A stretch of DNA of 64,000 nucleotides from Candidatus Centipeda massiliensis (GTDB lineage Bacteria; Bacillota; Negativicutes; Selenomonadales; Selenomonadaceae). The translations under genes were made by a program, and so were the position numbers. Positions 18,761 through 28,131 of the stretch are shown in pieces. The notes below the pieces were generated by a model. The model did no database searches and had not been told where the DNA came from. It was given only the letters and a program-made list of their open reading frames with translations. Where the stretch lies: positions 1,087,081 to 1,151,080 of the forward strand of contig NZ_LT985754.1 of NCBI RefSeq assembly GCF_900290285.1, written 5' to 3'. Position 1 is the first letter of the stretch; each line of letters opens with the position of its first letter.

Positions 18761-19519
18761 ATGGAGATTCGCGTAGAAGAACTGGAAAAGAGTTTTGATG
18801 GCCGACGGATTCTGGATAAAATATCGCTTGCGGTAGAGAACAGGGCGTTTGTTGGCATTATCGGACCCAATGGGAGCGGGAAGAGCACGTTGCTCAAGTG
18901 TATCTATCGCGTTCTCCGTCCGGATTCCGGTGCAGTCTTTCTCGATGGGGAGCCGTTGAATGATCTGTCTGTGCGGGAGACGGCGCGGCGTCAGGCAGTG
19001 CTTGCACAACATCATACATTCTCATTTGACTTCACTGTCCTAGAGGTTGTCCTGATGGGGAGAAGCCCGCATAAGCGTATGTTGGAGCGCTATAATGAAG
19101 AGGATTATAAAATTGCAAAGCATTATTTGACATTCATCGGAATGGAGAGCTTTGCCCATCAGTCCTTTTCCAGTTTGTCGGGCGGTGAGCAGCAGCGTGT
19201 GCTGCTTGCGCGGGCACTTACACAGTCGACGTCCTGTCTGATTCTTGATGAGCCGACGAATCATCTGGATATTCGCTATCAGTTGGAAATTATGGAAAAT
19301 ATTCGCCAGATGAATCTGACGGTGATTGCTGCGATCCATGATCTCAATATTGCTGCATCTTACTGTGATCGGATCATTGCGATGAAGGATGGCGTGATTT
19401 TGAGAGAAGGAACACCCGAGGAGATTTTCACGGATGAATTTATCTATGAATTGTATGGTGTGCGGGCAAGAATTCACCGCTTTGGGGATGGGAATATTGT
19501 GATTTCGTATCATCTGTAA
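18761..19519 (+). CDS. btuD: ABC-transporter ATPase, BtuD/FecE type
   Basis: The 252-residue ATPase has Walker A GPNGSGKST near residue 37, signature LSGGEQQRVLLARAL, Walker B CLILDEPTNHLD and the switch histidine in AAIHDLN. The ATG at 18761 is preceded by AGGAG; an in-frame start at 18725 overlaps the permease gene and lacks a site. It is the last gene of the riboswitch-led operon; a strong terminator overlaps its stop codon. Confidence 0.92.
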   Translation: MEIRVEELEKSFDGRRILDKISLAVENRAFVGIIGPNGSGKSTLLKCIYRVLRPDSGAVFLDGEPLNDLSVRETARRQAVLAQHHTFSFDFTVLEVVLMGRSPHKRMLERYNEEDYKIAKHYLTFIGMESFAHQSFSSLSGGEQQRVLLARALTQSTSCLILDEPTNHLDIRYQLEIMENIRQMNLTVIAAIHDLNIAASYCDRIIAMKDGVILREGTPEEIFTDEFIYELYGVRARIHRFGDGNIVISYHL

Positions 19520-19559
19520 AACAACCCATGCGGACGTTTTTGTCCGCATGGGTTGTTTT
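19518..19559. terminator. Bidirectional terminator between btuD and lgt
   Basis: An 18-bp perfect stem begins AAAACAACCCATGCGGAC and closes with its exact complement around GTTTTT. A tract on one side and T tract on the other serve both convergent operons. Confidence 0.95.
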
Positions 19560-19566
19560 ACAGAAA

Positions 19567-20400
19567 TTATTTTCTGCGATTCTTCTTTTTTCGCTGTTCC
19601 GTGGGGGCGTCTGTCGACAGCTGCGTTTCGGAACCATTCCGCAGTCCAAGCCACAGGAAGAAACAAAGTGCGAAGAGTCCGAAACCGAGGCTGGTTATCT
19701 GGGCACTCGTGAAGAGCCCTAAATATTTCTCCGTGTAGTCGCCGCGCAGGTACTCGAGTGCGAAGCGTACGAGGCTGTAAAGCATGACGTAGAGGGCAAA
19801 ACACTGTCCGCGTGCGTGTCCGCGTGCGCGGAAGATGAGCAGGAGGGCAAAGATGACGATGTCGAGCTGCCCCTCCCAGATCTCCGCCGGCCAGAGCGGC
19901 TGTGCGCCGTAGGTGTGGTGGGCAAGTGTCGTGTCGGGGTAGAGGATGCCGAAGCTGCTGCCCGTCGGCGCGCCGAAGGCGTCTCCGTTGAGGAGGTTCG
20001 CGCAGCGCCCGAGCGCCTGTCCGAGTACAATCGCAGGTGCGGCAACATCCATGAAGTGAATGGTGTCGAGCTTGTGCTTGCGGCTGTAGAGGATGCCGAC
20101 AAGTACGCCGAGAAAGACACCGCCCTGAATCGCCATGCCGCCCTGCCAGACGTTCAGAATCTCGGTCAGGTGGTGTTGGTAGTAGTCCCAGTCAAAGAAG
20201 AACACGTCCCAGAGCCGTGCGCCGAGGAGTCCCGCAATACCGCAGTAGATGCCGAGGTCGGGGACATGCTTCTCGTACCCGCGTCCGTCTACCTTTGCGA
20301 GAAAGTAGCCGACGCCCGTCGCGAGCAGGATGGAGAGCGATATGACGACACCATAGGAGCGGATGGGGAAGTCGCCGATGTAGAAGAGGTACTGATGCAA
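19567..20400 (-). CDS. lgt: Lgt, prolipoprotein diacylglyceryl transferase
   Basis: Lgt transfers diacylglycerol to the lipobox cysteine of prolipoproteins at the inner membrane. The 277-residue polytopic protein shows SYGVVISLSI, WQGGMAIQGG and the family signature GRCANLLNGDAFG, then a late ALEYLRGDY motif; the C-terminus is a basic tail ending KKKNRRK. It is the last gene of a four-gene minus-strand run, 14 bases after the phosphoribosyltransferase gene. The lipoprotein gene at 40069-40725 encodes a likely substrate. Confidence 0.95.
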   Translation of the reverse strand: MHQYLFYIGDFPIRSYGVVISLSILLATGVGYFLAKVDGRGYEKHVPDLGIYCGIAGLLGARLWDVFFFDWDYYQHHLTEILNVWQGGMAIQGGVFLGVLVGILYSRKHKLDTIHFMDVAAPAIVLGQALGRCANLLNGDAFGAPTGSSFGILYPDTTLAHHTYGAQPLWPAEIWEGQLDIVIFALLLIFRARGHARGQCFALYVMLYSLVRFALEYLRGDYTEKYLGLFTSAQITSLGFGLFALCFFLWLGLRNGSETQLSTDAPTEQRKKKNRRK

Positions 20401-20414
20401 GAGCTGCCGCCTCT

Positions 20415-20966
20415 CTATTCAGCCGCAAAGAGCGGGAGTGCCTCAAGGAAGATGATGTCCGTCCGCTTTGCCGCATCGCCTTCGGCAAGCACCGCAGCCT
20501 GCCCGATGATGTGTGCACCTGCTTTTTTTGCAAGCTTTTCGAGTGCAAGCATTGAGCCGCCCGTACTGATGACATCGTCGAGGAGGAGCACCTTACATCC
20601 CTCGATGCGTTCAATGTCCGTACTCATCAGGTAGAGGCGCTGCTTTCCCAGTGTTGTGATGGACTCGTCCTCGACCCAGATGGGATCCTCCATGTATGCC
20701 TTGACGGACTTGCGCGCTGTGATGTAGTAGGGCATGCCCAGCTGACGTGCAAGCTCCGCCGCGAGGGGAATGCCCTTTGTCTCGGCGGTCATGATGATCT
20801 CGGTATCGGCGGGGATTTTCTTTGCCAGCTCCCGCGCACAGTTTACGCACAGTTCCACGTCACCAAGCATGATAAAGCCGGCAATCGCAAGATGCTCGTT
20901 GAGGTTGAGGATGGAGAGCCTTCGCTCGCACCCAGCAACGGTGAGGTCATAATATCGTTTTGCCAT
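20415..20966 (-). CDS. Purine (adenine-type) phosphoribosyltransferase
   Basis: The 183-residue protein is a type I phosphoribosyltransferase; the PRPP-binding loop is LLLDDVISTGGSM near residues 122-134, and an early segment AETKGIPLAAELARQLGMPY resembles adenine phosphoribosyltransferase. It is likely a salvage enzyme, but the base specificity is not certain. The start at 20966 is preceded by AAGGGG; an upstream in-frame ATG at 21002 lies within the preceding gene. It lies 10 bases after the aminotransferase gene. Confidence 0.8.
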   Translation of the reverse strand: MAKRYYDLTVAGCERRLSILNLNEHLAIAGFIMLGDVELCVNCARELAKKIPADTEIIMTAETKGIPLAAELARQLGMPYYITARKSVKAYMEDPIWVEDESITTLGKQRLYLMSTDIERIEGCKVLLLDDVISTGGSMLALEKLAKKAGAHIIGQAAVLAEGDAAKRTDIIFLEALPLFAAE

Positions 20967-20976
20967 GATGCACCCC

Positions 20977-22290
20977 TTAGATTCCTTTCTCTGTAAGGAC
21001 AAGTTCCAGCGCGTTCAGCACGTCGCTGATGTTGTCCTCGGTAATGATGAGCGGCGGCTGAAATGCCATGACGTTGCGCCCGATGCCGTTCTTGCCGACG
21101 ATAAAGCCGCGCTCCTTCAGCTCCTCAAGCACGAGGTCGAGTTCGGCGGCGGCGGGGGATTTGTCCGCGTGGACGAACTCCGCGCCGACCATCAGGCCGA
21201 GTCCGCGTACGTCGCCGATGATGGGATGGCGTTTCTGGATTTCCCTAAGTCCTGCGCGCAGCTGCGCTCCGCGCCGTTCGGCGTTCCCCATGAGATCGTG
21301 CTCCTCGATGTAGCGGATGACCTGAAGCCCTGCCGTTGTGGAGACGGGGTTGCCGCCGAGGGTCGATGCGCCGGGTTTCGTGTAGGTATCCGCGACTTCG
21401 GGGGTCGCAATGAATGCACTGATGGGCGCGCCGTTGCCGAGCGCTTTCGCCATGGTCATAATGTCGGGGGCAACGCCAAAATGCTCGATGGCGAACATCT
21501 TGCCCGTGCGCGCGAAGCCCGTCTGCACCTCGTCCGCAATGAAGAGAATACCGTAGTGGTCAAGGATCTCCTTGACGCGCTTGAAGTAGTTCTTCGGTGG
21601 GACGATGATGCCCGCATTGCCCTGAATCGTCTCGGCGATGAAGGCGGCGGGGCGACCGGTGGTCGCACTCTTGATCGTCTCCTCAAGCTCGTAGGTGCAG
21701 TCGATGCCGCACTCCTCGGGTGTATGCTGATGCGGACAGCGGTAGCAGTAGGGGTTCTTGACAAAGTGAATGCCGCCGACGGGATTCGGGTCGGTGCGCC
21801 ACATGGAGATGCCCGTGAGGCTCATCGTGAGCTTTGTGCGTCCGTGCAGTCCTCCGCGCAGAGCGATGAACTCGCTGCTGCCCGTGGCAATCTCGGCGAG
21901 GAGCGCCGCGCCCTCGTTCGCCTCCGTGCCCGTGGAGCAGAAGAAACTCTTTTGAAGGTTTCCCGGTGTGATGCGCGCAAGCTGCTCGGCGAGATTGACG
22001 AAGTTCTCCGTGAGATAGATGTTGCAGACGTGTTGGAGTGTGTTCAGCTGCTCCGTGACGGCGGCATTGATCGCGGGATTGCAGTGTCCGCAGTTGATGA
22101 CGGAGACGCCTGCGAAGCAGTCGAGATATTTTCTGCCCTCACTGTCGTAGAGATACTGCATCTCGCCGCGCACGATCTGGCGCGGGTCGTGGTAGAAATG
22201 CCCGAGACAGGGCATGATGTATTTCTTCTTCTTTTCAAGGATGACGGCGGCGCCGATGTATTTGTTCTCGTTCGCGGAAGCTATGTCCAT
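20977..22290 (-). CDS. Class III PLP-dependent aminotransferase
   Basis: The 437-residue protein has the class III (omega) aminotransferase pattern: STGTEANEGA for phosphate binding, ETIQGNAGIIVP, FIADEVQTGFARTGKMF and the PLP lysine in MAKALGNGAPISAF. Members use ornithine, GABA, putrescine, beta-alanine or alanine-glyoxylate; the sequence does not settle which. An unusual small insert, CYRCPHQHTPEECGIDC, holds four cysteines and two histidines and could bind a metal. It sits between the U32 gene (17-base gap) and the phosphoribosyltransferase gene in one operon. Confidence 0.88.
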   Translation of the reverse strand: MDIASANENKYIGAAVILEKKKKYIMPCLGHFYHDPRQIVRGEMQYLYDSEGRKYLDCFAGVSVINCGHCNPAINAAVTEQLNTLQHVCNIYLTENFVNLAEQLARITPGNLQKSFFCSTGTEANEGAALLAEIATGSSEFIALRGGLHGRTKLTMSLTGISMWRTDPNPVGGIHFVKNPYCYRCPHQHTPEECGIDCTYELEETIKSATTGRPAAFIAETIQGNAGIIVPPKNYFKRVKEILDHYGILFIADEVQTGFARTGKMFAIEHFGVAPDIMTMAKALGNGAPISAFIATPEVADTYTKPGASTLGGNPVSTTAGLQVIRYIEEHDLMGNAERRGAQLRAGLREIQKRHPIIGDVRGLGLMVGAEFVHADKSPAAAELDLVLEELKERGFIVGKNGIGRNVMAFQPPLIITEDNISDVLNALELVLTEKGI

Positions 22291-22307
22291 GAGGCTTCTT
22301 TCTATTT

Positions 22308-24254
22308 CTAAATGGAATTGCGGCTCTGGCGGAAACGATAGGTGCCGATGCCCAAGGGGCGCGGCGCGATCTCTGCAAGATGGTCGAAGTCCGCTTCCCG
22401 GTAGCTGTCACTGCCCGCTGCGAGGCGGTCAAGGGCGGCGCGGTAAATACGGACGATTTCACCAGTCGTTTCAGCCGTGTAGTCTTGTGCCTCGATGCGG
22501 TAGGAGCCGAGACCGTTGAACTTCTCAAGGTAGGGGTAGAGGCAAAGATCCTTTGCAAAGTAGATGTGATTGCGCCCGTACTGATCGATGCGGATGGAGT
22601 GCACGCCGCCCGCCTCGTCGCGGAACGCATAGTGCGTGTCCATCAGCTCCGGCGCGGCAAGATCGCTGTAGTTTGGCAGCGACATCGCGGGGAAGTTGTA
22701 GTCGCAGATCATGGACTCGTACGCGCCGTGGATGACTGCCTCGATCGGCAGTACGGCGTTCTCGACGATCTCGCGCAGCTGCTGGAACGAAAGCTCGTAG
22801 GAGGCAGTTGCCATCGTTAGACCGTTCTCCGCGAGGAAGGTGACGGCGAGATGGTTGAAAATGTTAAAGGAGTGATCCGCCTGTATGGGCAGCTTTGTGA
22901 GCGTGTGCGCAAGCTTCAGCGTGCCGAGGTTGCCGACCATGATGCCGTCCACGGGAATATTGTTCAGTGCGGTAAAGAACTGCTCGAGCTCGCCGCATTC
23001 ACGTCGCATGGTGGTGCGCGAGGTGTTCACAATGATGCGTGCGCGACCCGCAGCGTAGCGGACGATTTCCTCGTAGTCACCGAGTTTCCACGGGCGGTTG
23101 GGGCGAAATGCCTCGCCTCCGACATAGACCGTATCCGCACCTGCATCGATTGCCGCGCGTGCCGCCTCGACGGTTCCGACGCGTACGCTCAGATGGCGGC
23201 TCGGGGTGTTTTCCTTTTCGATGGGGCGTTCCTCGCGCAGTACCTCGTCGGCAAAGCCCGCCTCCTCGACTGCCTGGCTGAAGAAGCGCGGTTCGCGCTC
23301 ACCTGTCATGCCAATATCGACGGCGGTCGGCTGCCCGAATGCAAATGTCGTCGTGTAGTCGCGCACGCGGTTGTCGTAGAGTGTGCGCCAGCCCTCCTCA
23401 TCCGTCGTGTAGCCGTTCGGGTCGGCGATGTACGCATCAATCGCCCTGCGGTACGTGGAGACGAGTCGCCCGATGAACGCGGGGGAGCGCATGCGCCCCT
23501 CAATCTTGAACGAGTAAACGCCCGCTTGAATGAGCGCGGGAATCGAGCGGTACATGCACATGTCCTTGAGTGCGAGTTTGTAGGGACCGGGGCTGTCTGC
23601 GTCGAGCACCGCGCCCGACTTCTCGTCGATGAGAGCGAACGGCCAGCGGCAGATCTTCATGCAGCGTCCACGATTGCCGCTCTGCCCAAAGAGTACGCCC
23701 GAGTGGATGCACTGCCCACTCTCGGAGATGCACATGTCGCCGTGCATGAAGTACTCGACCTCGATGCCCGTGCGCGCGCGGAAGAGCGCGAGTTCGGAGA
23801 GCGTCATCTCGCGTCCGACGACAATGCGCGTGATACCATACTCCTTGAGCTTTTCGATGGCGTGCTCGTTGTGCGTGTTCATCATGACGGAGGTATGCAG
23901 GGGAACGGAAATGCCCATCTCGTGTACGAGTTCGAGGACGGCGAAGTCCTGCACCAGGATCGCGTCCGGACGAATCTCGTTGAGATAGGCAAGATAGTCG
24001 CGCAGTGCGGGTAGCTCCTCGTTGCTGATGAGGTTGTTGAGCGTGACGTAGAGTTCGACATTGTGCGCGTGCGCGTAATCGACCGCTTCCTTGAGGTGCT
24101 CGTCATCGAAGTTGAAGTCGCCCTCGTGCAGCCGCATATTAAAATGTTTGCCGCCGAGATAGACGGCATCCGCACCGGCTGCAATGCCCGCAGTCAGGGC
24201 ATCCCATGTGCCCGCAGGGGCAAGCAGTTCGACGGATTTTCGGTGTAACAGCAT
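22308..24254 (-). CDS. U32-family peptidase-like protein (RlhA/YdcP-type)
   Basis: The 648-residue protein carries the U32 fold: LLAPAGTWDALTAGIAAGAD, AVYLGGKHFN, FMHGDMCISESGQC, GNRGRCMKICRWPF and FKIEGRMRSP, followed by a repeated second half (RVGTVEAARAAIDAGADTVY). Length and layout match the RlhA/YdcP and collagenase-like group; family members that have been studied act in tRNA or rRNA hydroxylation rather than secreted collagenolysis. The conserved cysteines may hold an iron-sulfur cluster. AAGGAG precedes the ATG at 24254. It is the first gene of the minus-strand operon. Confidence 0.88.
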   Translation of the reverse strand: MLLHRKSVELLAPAGTWDALTAGIAAGADAVYLGGKHFNMRLHEGDFNFDDEHLKEAVDYAHAHNVELYVTLNNLISNEELPALRDYLAYLNEIRPDAILVQDFAVLELVHEMGISVPLHTSVMMNTHNEHAIEKLKEYGITRIVVGREMTLSELALFRARTGIEVEYFMHGDMCISESGQCIHSGVLFGQSGNRGRCMKICRWPFALIDEKSGAVLDADSPGPYKLALKDMCMYRSIPALIQAGVYSFKIEGRMRSPAFIGRLVSTYRRAIDAYIADPNGYTTDEEGWRTLYDNRVRDYTTTFAFGQPTAVDIGMTGEREPRFFSQAVEEAGFADEVLREERPIEKENTPSRHLSVRVGTVEAARAAIDAGADTVYVGGEAFRPNRPWKLGDYEEIVRYAAGRARIIVNTSRTTMRRECGELEQFFTALNNIPVDGIMVGNLGTLKLAHTLTKLPIQADHSFNIFNHLAVTFLAENGLTMATASYELSFQQLREIVENAVLPIEAVIHGAYESMICDYNFPAMSLPNYSDLAAPELMDTHYAFRDEAGGVHSIRIDQYGRNHIYFAKDLCLYPYLEKFNGLGSYRIEAQDYTAETTGEIVRIYRAALDRLAAGSDSYREADFDHLAEIAPRPLGIGTYRFRQSRNSI

Positions 24255-24326
24255 CGTGAAAATAACTCCTTCTGGATGGAGAATTTGTTGCTTCAGTCAA
24301 TGAAGCATTCTCCTTTATCGCCTATG

Positions 24327-24355
24327 ATTATAGCAGGAAAAAACGTTTCTTTCAA
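24327..24355 (-). promoter_or_regulatory. Promoter of the U32-aminotransferase-phosphoribosyltransferase-lgt operon
   Basis: On the minus strand TTGAAA (24355-24350) and TATAAT (24332-24327) are 17 bases apart, about 75 bases before the first gene. Confidence 0.82.
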
Positions 24356-24414
24356 ATGATGTCATAAATAGCAAAAAAGAATGAATATAAATAGAAGTTT
24401 TTTCGTCGCTCTCC

Positions 24415-24443
24415 TTGTAAAAGAAGTGCTTTTCGGGTATATT
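24415..24443 (+). promoter_or_regulatory. Candidate promoter of the nuo operon
   Basis: In the AT-rich 336-base intergenic region, TTGTAA (24415-24420) and TATATT (24438-24443) are 17 bases apart. A second TATAAT-like box at 24486-24491 has no clear -35. This leaves a leader of about 140 bases in which nothing else was recognised. Confidence 0.6.
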
Positions 24444-24590
24444 ATACATAGATTTTATCATACATGCTAGAGGGTATAAATTTTATATAATATACACCGC
24501 AGTTGGCGTATTTTTTACCCGTCAATTATTGTTTCTGATTATTTATTTTTCCTATGTATTTATTTAATCATACGATGAGGAGGCCTGTGT

Positions 24591-24944
24591 ATGGGAGAGT
24601 TTGGGAGTCTGGGAATCTTTCTGTTGGTGGCGCTGTTTTTCCCCGTCATGGCGCTCGGTCCTGCATTTCTTTTGCAGCCGAAACAGCCGTCGCCGCAGAA
24701 GTATATTCCCTACGAGTGTGGTGTCGATCCGATCGGCTCGCCGTATGTGCAGTTTCGCGCAGGGTACTTCCTCTACGCGCTGCTGTTCATTGTCTTTGAC
24801 ATCGAGACGGTGTTCCTCTATCCGTGGGCGGTGGAGTTCCAGATGCTGGGACTGTTTGCGCTCATCGAGATGTTTGTCTTTGTCGGGATCCTCGCACTGG
24901 GGCTCGGCTATGCGTGGCGAAAGGGGGATCTGACATGGAGATAG
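24591..24944 (+). CDS. nuoA: NuoA, NADH-quinone oxidoreductase-type subunit A
   Basis: The 117-residue membrane protein has three membrane segments and the NuoA signature [20 protein letters not shown] near residues 39-58, then [13 protein letters not shown]. It is part of the membrane arm hinge near the quinone site. GAGGAGG precedes its ATG. It opens an 11-gene operon; its end overlaps nuoB by 10 bases. Confidence 0.96.
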   Translation: MGEFGSLGIFLLVALFFPVMALGPAFLLQPKQPSPQKYIPYECGVDPIGSPYVQFRAGYFLYALLFIVFDIETVFLYPWAVEFQMLGLFALIEMFVFVGILALGLGYAWRKGDLTWR

Positions 24945-25474
24945 CGGAACGCGTTCCCGAGAGTCTGCGGCACAACGTCCTTGTGCTCAAGCTGGATGAA
25001 CTCCTGCGCTGGGCGCATGCGAATTCGATCTGGCCGCTGTCCTCGGGGCTTGCCTGCTGTGCCATTGAGATGATGAGCACGGCGACGGCGCGCTTCGATC
25101 TTGCGCGGTTCGGCTATGAGGTGTTCCGTCCCTGTCCGCGTCAGGCGGATCTCCTCATCGTTGCGGGGACGCTGACGTGGAAGATGGCAGATCCGATCGT
25201 GCGCCTCTATGAGGAGATGCCCGAGCCGAAATACGTCATTGCGATGGGAGCCTGTACGATAGCGGGCGGTCCCTTTGCAGATTCGTATGCGGTTGTGCCG
25301 GGCGTGGATGAGATTCTGCCCGTGGATGTTTTCATCCCCGGCTGCCCGCCGCGCCCTGAGGCACTGATCGACGGCATGCTGAAGCTGCGCGAAAAGATCC
25401 TCCATCCGGAGCGCGTTCGTGCTGAACGTGCATACTGGGCGGAGCAGGCGGAAAAGAAGGCGGTGAACGCATGA
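24935..25474 (+). CDS. nuoB: NuoB, iron-sulfur subunit at the quinone site
   Basis: The 179-residue protein has the CC pair in [10 protein letters not shown] near residue 40, [13 protein letters not shown] and [12 protein letters not shown], which together hold cluster N2. ATG 24935 is used, inside the end of nuoA; the longer in-frame GTG at 24824 would overlap nuoA fully and lacks homology. Its end overlaps nuoC by 4 bases. Confidence 0.96.
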   Translation: MEIAERVPESLRHNVLVLKLDELLRWAHANSIWPLSSGLACCAIEMMSTATARFDLARFGYEVFRPCPRQADLLIVAGTLTWKMADPIVRLYEEMPEPKYVIAMGACTIAGGPFADSYAVVPGVDEILPVDVFIPGCPPRPEALIDGMLKLREKILHPERVRAERAYWAEQAEKKAVNA

Positions 25475-25959
25475 GGAAGGACTATGTATCTCCGGATGCG
25501 CTCGCCGGCATCAAGCGCGCCTTTCCGAATGCAGAGTATGACGCAGAGGCAGAGCGTCCCGCCCTCTATATCGGGGCGGATGAACTCATCGCACTCCTGA
25601 CATTCCTGCGCGACGACAGCAATCTGCAGCTGACGCGCATGGAGAATGTGACGGCGGTCGATTGGAAGGATCGCTTTGAGATGGTCTACCATCTCTTTTC
25701 ATACACACGTATACACTGGCTGACGGTGAAGGTGACGCTGGATCACGATGCCCCCGTCATTCCGTCGGCGACGGCGGTGTTCCCGGGCGTGGAGTTCGAG
25801 GAGCGCGAGGTCTATGATCTCATGGGGATCTCGTTTACGGGGCATCCCGATCTCCGGCGCGTGTTCCATGTGGACGGCTTTGTCGGGCATCCGCTGCGCA
25901 AGGACTTTGTCCCGCCGCCGCCCCCGAACATCCCGCGCATCCGAAGGGAGGGGATCTGA
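25471..25959 (+). CDS. nuoC: NuoC, 30-kDa subunit
   Basis: The 162-residue protein has the NuoC core: [41 protein letters not shown] and a final HPLRKDF. It is separate from nuoD, unlike the fused nuoCD of enterobacteria. Its start overlaps nuoB by 4 bases and its stop shares a base with the nuoD start. Confidence 0.95.
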   Translation: MRKDYVSPDALAGIKRAFPNAEYDAEAERPALYIGADELIALLTFLRDDSNLQLTRMENVTAVDWKDRFEMVYHLFSYTRIHWLTVKVTLDHDAPVIPSATAVFPGVEFEEREVYDLMGISFTGHPDLRRVFHVDGFVGHPLRKDFVPPPPPNIPRIRREGI

Positions 25960-27059
25960 TGGTACGCAGCGAGACTTACACGCTCAACATGGGACCGCAG
26001 CACCCGTCGACGCACGGTGTGCTGCAGGTGCAGCTCGAACTCGACGGCGAGCGCATCGTCAAGGCGACGCCGATCATGGGCTATCTCCATCGCGGCATTG
26101 AAAAGCTGCTCGAAGATCGGACGTATCCGCAGGGGCTGCCCTATACGGATCGTCTGGACTACATTTCCTCCATGAACAACAATTTCGGCTATGCGCTTGC
26201 CGTAGAGGAGCTTGCGGGGATTGAGACGACGCCGCGCGCGGAGTACATCCGCGTCATCATGGCGGAGCTGAATCGCATCAACAGTCATTTGATCTTTATC
26301 GGGACGCTCGCGAACGATCTCGGCGCGTCGACGGGGATGCTCTACTGCTTCCGCGACCGCGAGAAGATCCTCGACATCTTCAATCTCGTCTGCGGTGCGC
26401 GCCAGACCTTTCACTACATCCGCATCGGCGGGGTCAAGGAAGATCTCACGCCCGAGGCAGAGGTGCTGATCCGTGCATTCCTCGACGAGGTGCCGATTTT
26501 CCTTGAGGAGTACAACAAGCTCCTGACGGGTAACGAGATCTTCATCCGCCGCATTGTGGGGACATCCCCCATGACGACGGAGCAGGCGCTCTCCTACAAT
26601 ATGACGGGGCCGAATCTGCGCGCGACGGGGCTTGCCTTCGATCTGCGCAAGGTGGACGGCTACAGTGTCTACGATGATTTCGACTTCGACATCCCTGTCG
26701 GAAAAAACGGCGACAACTGGGATCGCTACATGGTGAAGCTAAGCGAAATCGCCGAGAGTGCGAAGATCATCCGTCAGGCGATTGACGGGCTGCCCGAGGG
26801 TGACTTTATGGGAAAAAAAGTACCGAAGGTCATCAAGCCGCCGAAGGGCGAGGTGTTCAGCCGGACGGAGGGCACGCGCGGTGAGCTTGGCTTCTACATT
26901 GTGAGTGACGGTACGACGAAGCCGTACCGCATCCACATCCGCCGCCCCTCGTTCGTCAATATGCAGGGGCTGAACGCAATGTGCCGCGGAATGCTCATCG
27001 GTGACTCGGTCGCGGCGTATTCATCCATCGACCCGATCATGGGCGAAGTGGACTGCTGA
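25959..27059 (+). CDS. nuoD: NuoD, 49-kDa quinone-site subunit
   Basis: The 366-residue protein begins with NMGPQHPSTHGVLQVQLELD, whose histidine lies at the quinone site, and continues GYLHRGIEKL, DRLDYISSMNNN, RIGGVKEDL and a final SIDPIMGEVDC. It forms the quinone pocket with NuoB. All family regions are present and intact. Confidence 0.96.
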   Translation: MVRSETYTLNMGPQHPSTHGVLQVQLELDGERIVKATPIMGYLHRGIEKLLEDRTYPQGLPYTDRLDYISSMNNNFGYALAVEELAGIETTPRAEYIRVIMAELNRINSHLIFIGTLANDLGASTGMLYCFRDREKILDIFNLVCGARQTFHYIRIGGVKEDLTPEAEVLIRAFLDEVPIFLEEYNKLLTGNEIFIRRIVGTSPMTTEQALSYNMTGPNLRATGLAFDLRKVDGYSVYDDFDFDIPVGKNGDNWDRYMVKLSEIAESAKIIRQAIDGLPEGDFMGKKVPKVIKPPKGEVFSRTEGTRGELGFYIVSDGTTKPYRIHIRRPSFVNMQGLNAMCRGMLIGDSVAAYSSIDPIMGEVDC

Positions 27060-27071
27060 GGAAGGAGGAAA

Positions 27072-28118
27072 ATGATGGAGCTTTCTTTCTTGGGAGCGAT
27101 TGCGCTCACACTGCGTGCAGCTGTTTACAGCGTTGTGCCGGTTCCGTTTGTGGTCGATCTTGTCATGACCTTTGTCGGCATTGCGATTCTGCTCGGGATC
27201 ATCTCGATGGCGGCGATTGTCTTTACCTATGCGGAGCGCAAGATCTGCGCGTTCATTCAGGTGCGTATCGGGCCGAACCGTGTCGGCGGTCGCTTCGGAC
27301 TGCTTCAGCCGATTGCGGATATGCTGAAACTCATGAGCAAGGAGGACATCATGCCCGCCGGCGCGGACAAGGTAGTCTGGGCGCTCTCGCCCGCGCTGCT
27401 CTTCGTTCCTGCGGCGCTCGTCTATGCCTTCTTCCCGTTCGATGCGGGCGCGGTGCTCGCGGATGTGAATGTGGGCGTGTTCCTGCTGTTCGCCGTTTCG
27501 GGGCAGGCGGTCTTGCCGTTCCTCATGGGCGGCTATGCGTCGAACAATAAATACTCGTTCATCGGCGGTATGCGTATCGTCGGGCAGATGCTCAGCTATG
27601 AGGCACCGCTGCTCTTCTCGCTGCTCGGGGTCGTTATGCTGACGGGATCGCTGCGCCTCGACGACATCGTACAGATGCAGGCGCAGTCGAGCTGGTTCAT
27701 CTTCATGCAGCCGCTTGCGTTCATCATCTTCTTGATTGCGGCGGTTGCGGAGACGAACCGCACGCCGTTCGACCTCGTCGAGGGCGAGTCCGAGATCATC
27801 GCGGGACCCTTTACGGAGTACTCGGGCATGCGCTGGGCGCTGTTCTTTCTCGCGGAGTACGCGAACCTGCTGACGGCGGCGATCCTCGCGACGACGTTCT
27901 TCCTCGGCGGCTACAGCGGCCCCGGGTTCCTGCCGGGCTTTATCTGGTTCGGCATCAAGGCGGTGCTCATGGTGCTGCTCATCATGTGGTTCCGCTGGAC
28001 GTTCCCACGAACGCGTGTCGATCAGATCCTCACCTTCGGCTGGAAGGTGCTTGTGCCGCTCTCGATTCTCAACGTCTTTTTGACGGGCGTCGGGATGTAT
28101 CTTGTCGGTATTGTCTAA
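27072..28118 (+). CDS. nuoH: NuoH, membrane subunit at the quinone channel
   Basis: The 348-residue membrane protein has the NuoH loops AERKICAFIQVRIGPNRVGG and AETNRTPFDLVEGESEIIAG, which face the quinone entry. GGAGG precedes a double ATG; the first is used. It lies 12 bases after nuoD. Confidence 0.96.
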   Translation: MMELSFLGAIALTLRAAVYSVVPVPFVVDLVMTFVGIAILLGIISMAAIVFTYAERKICAFIQVRIGPNRVGGRFGLLQPIADMLKLMSKEDIMPAGADKVVWALSPALLFVPAALVYAFFPFDAGAVLADVNVGVFLLFAVSGQAVLPFLMGGYASNNKYSFIGGMRIVGQMLSYEAPLLFSLLGVVMLTGSLRLDDIVQMQAQSSWFIFMQPLAFIIFLIAAVAETNRTPFDLVEGESEIIAGPFTEYSGMRWALFFLAEYANLLTAAILATTFFLGGYSGPGFLPGFIWFGIKAVLMVLLIMWFRWTFPRTRVDQILTFGWKVLVPLSILNVFLTGVGMYLVGIV

Positions 28119-28131
28119 GGGGGGTGCCCAC

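Noticed and set aside
20965-22311. A 448-codon plus-strand open frame opposite the aminotransferase gene
   Set aside because: The minus-strand aminotransferase has all class III motifs; the plus-strand product has none.
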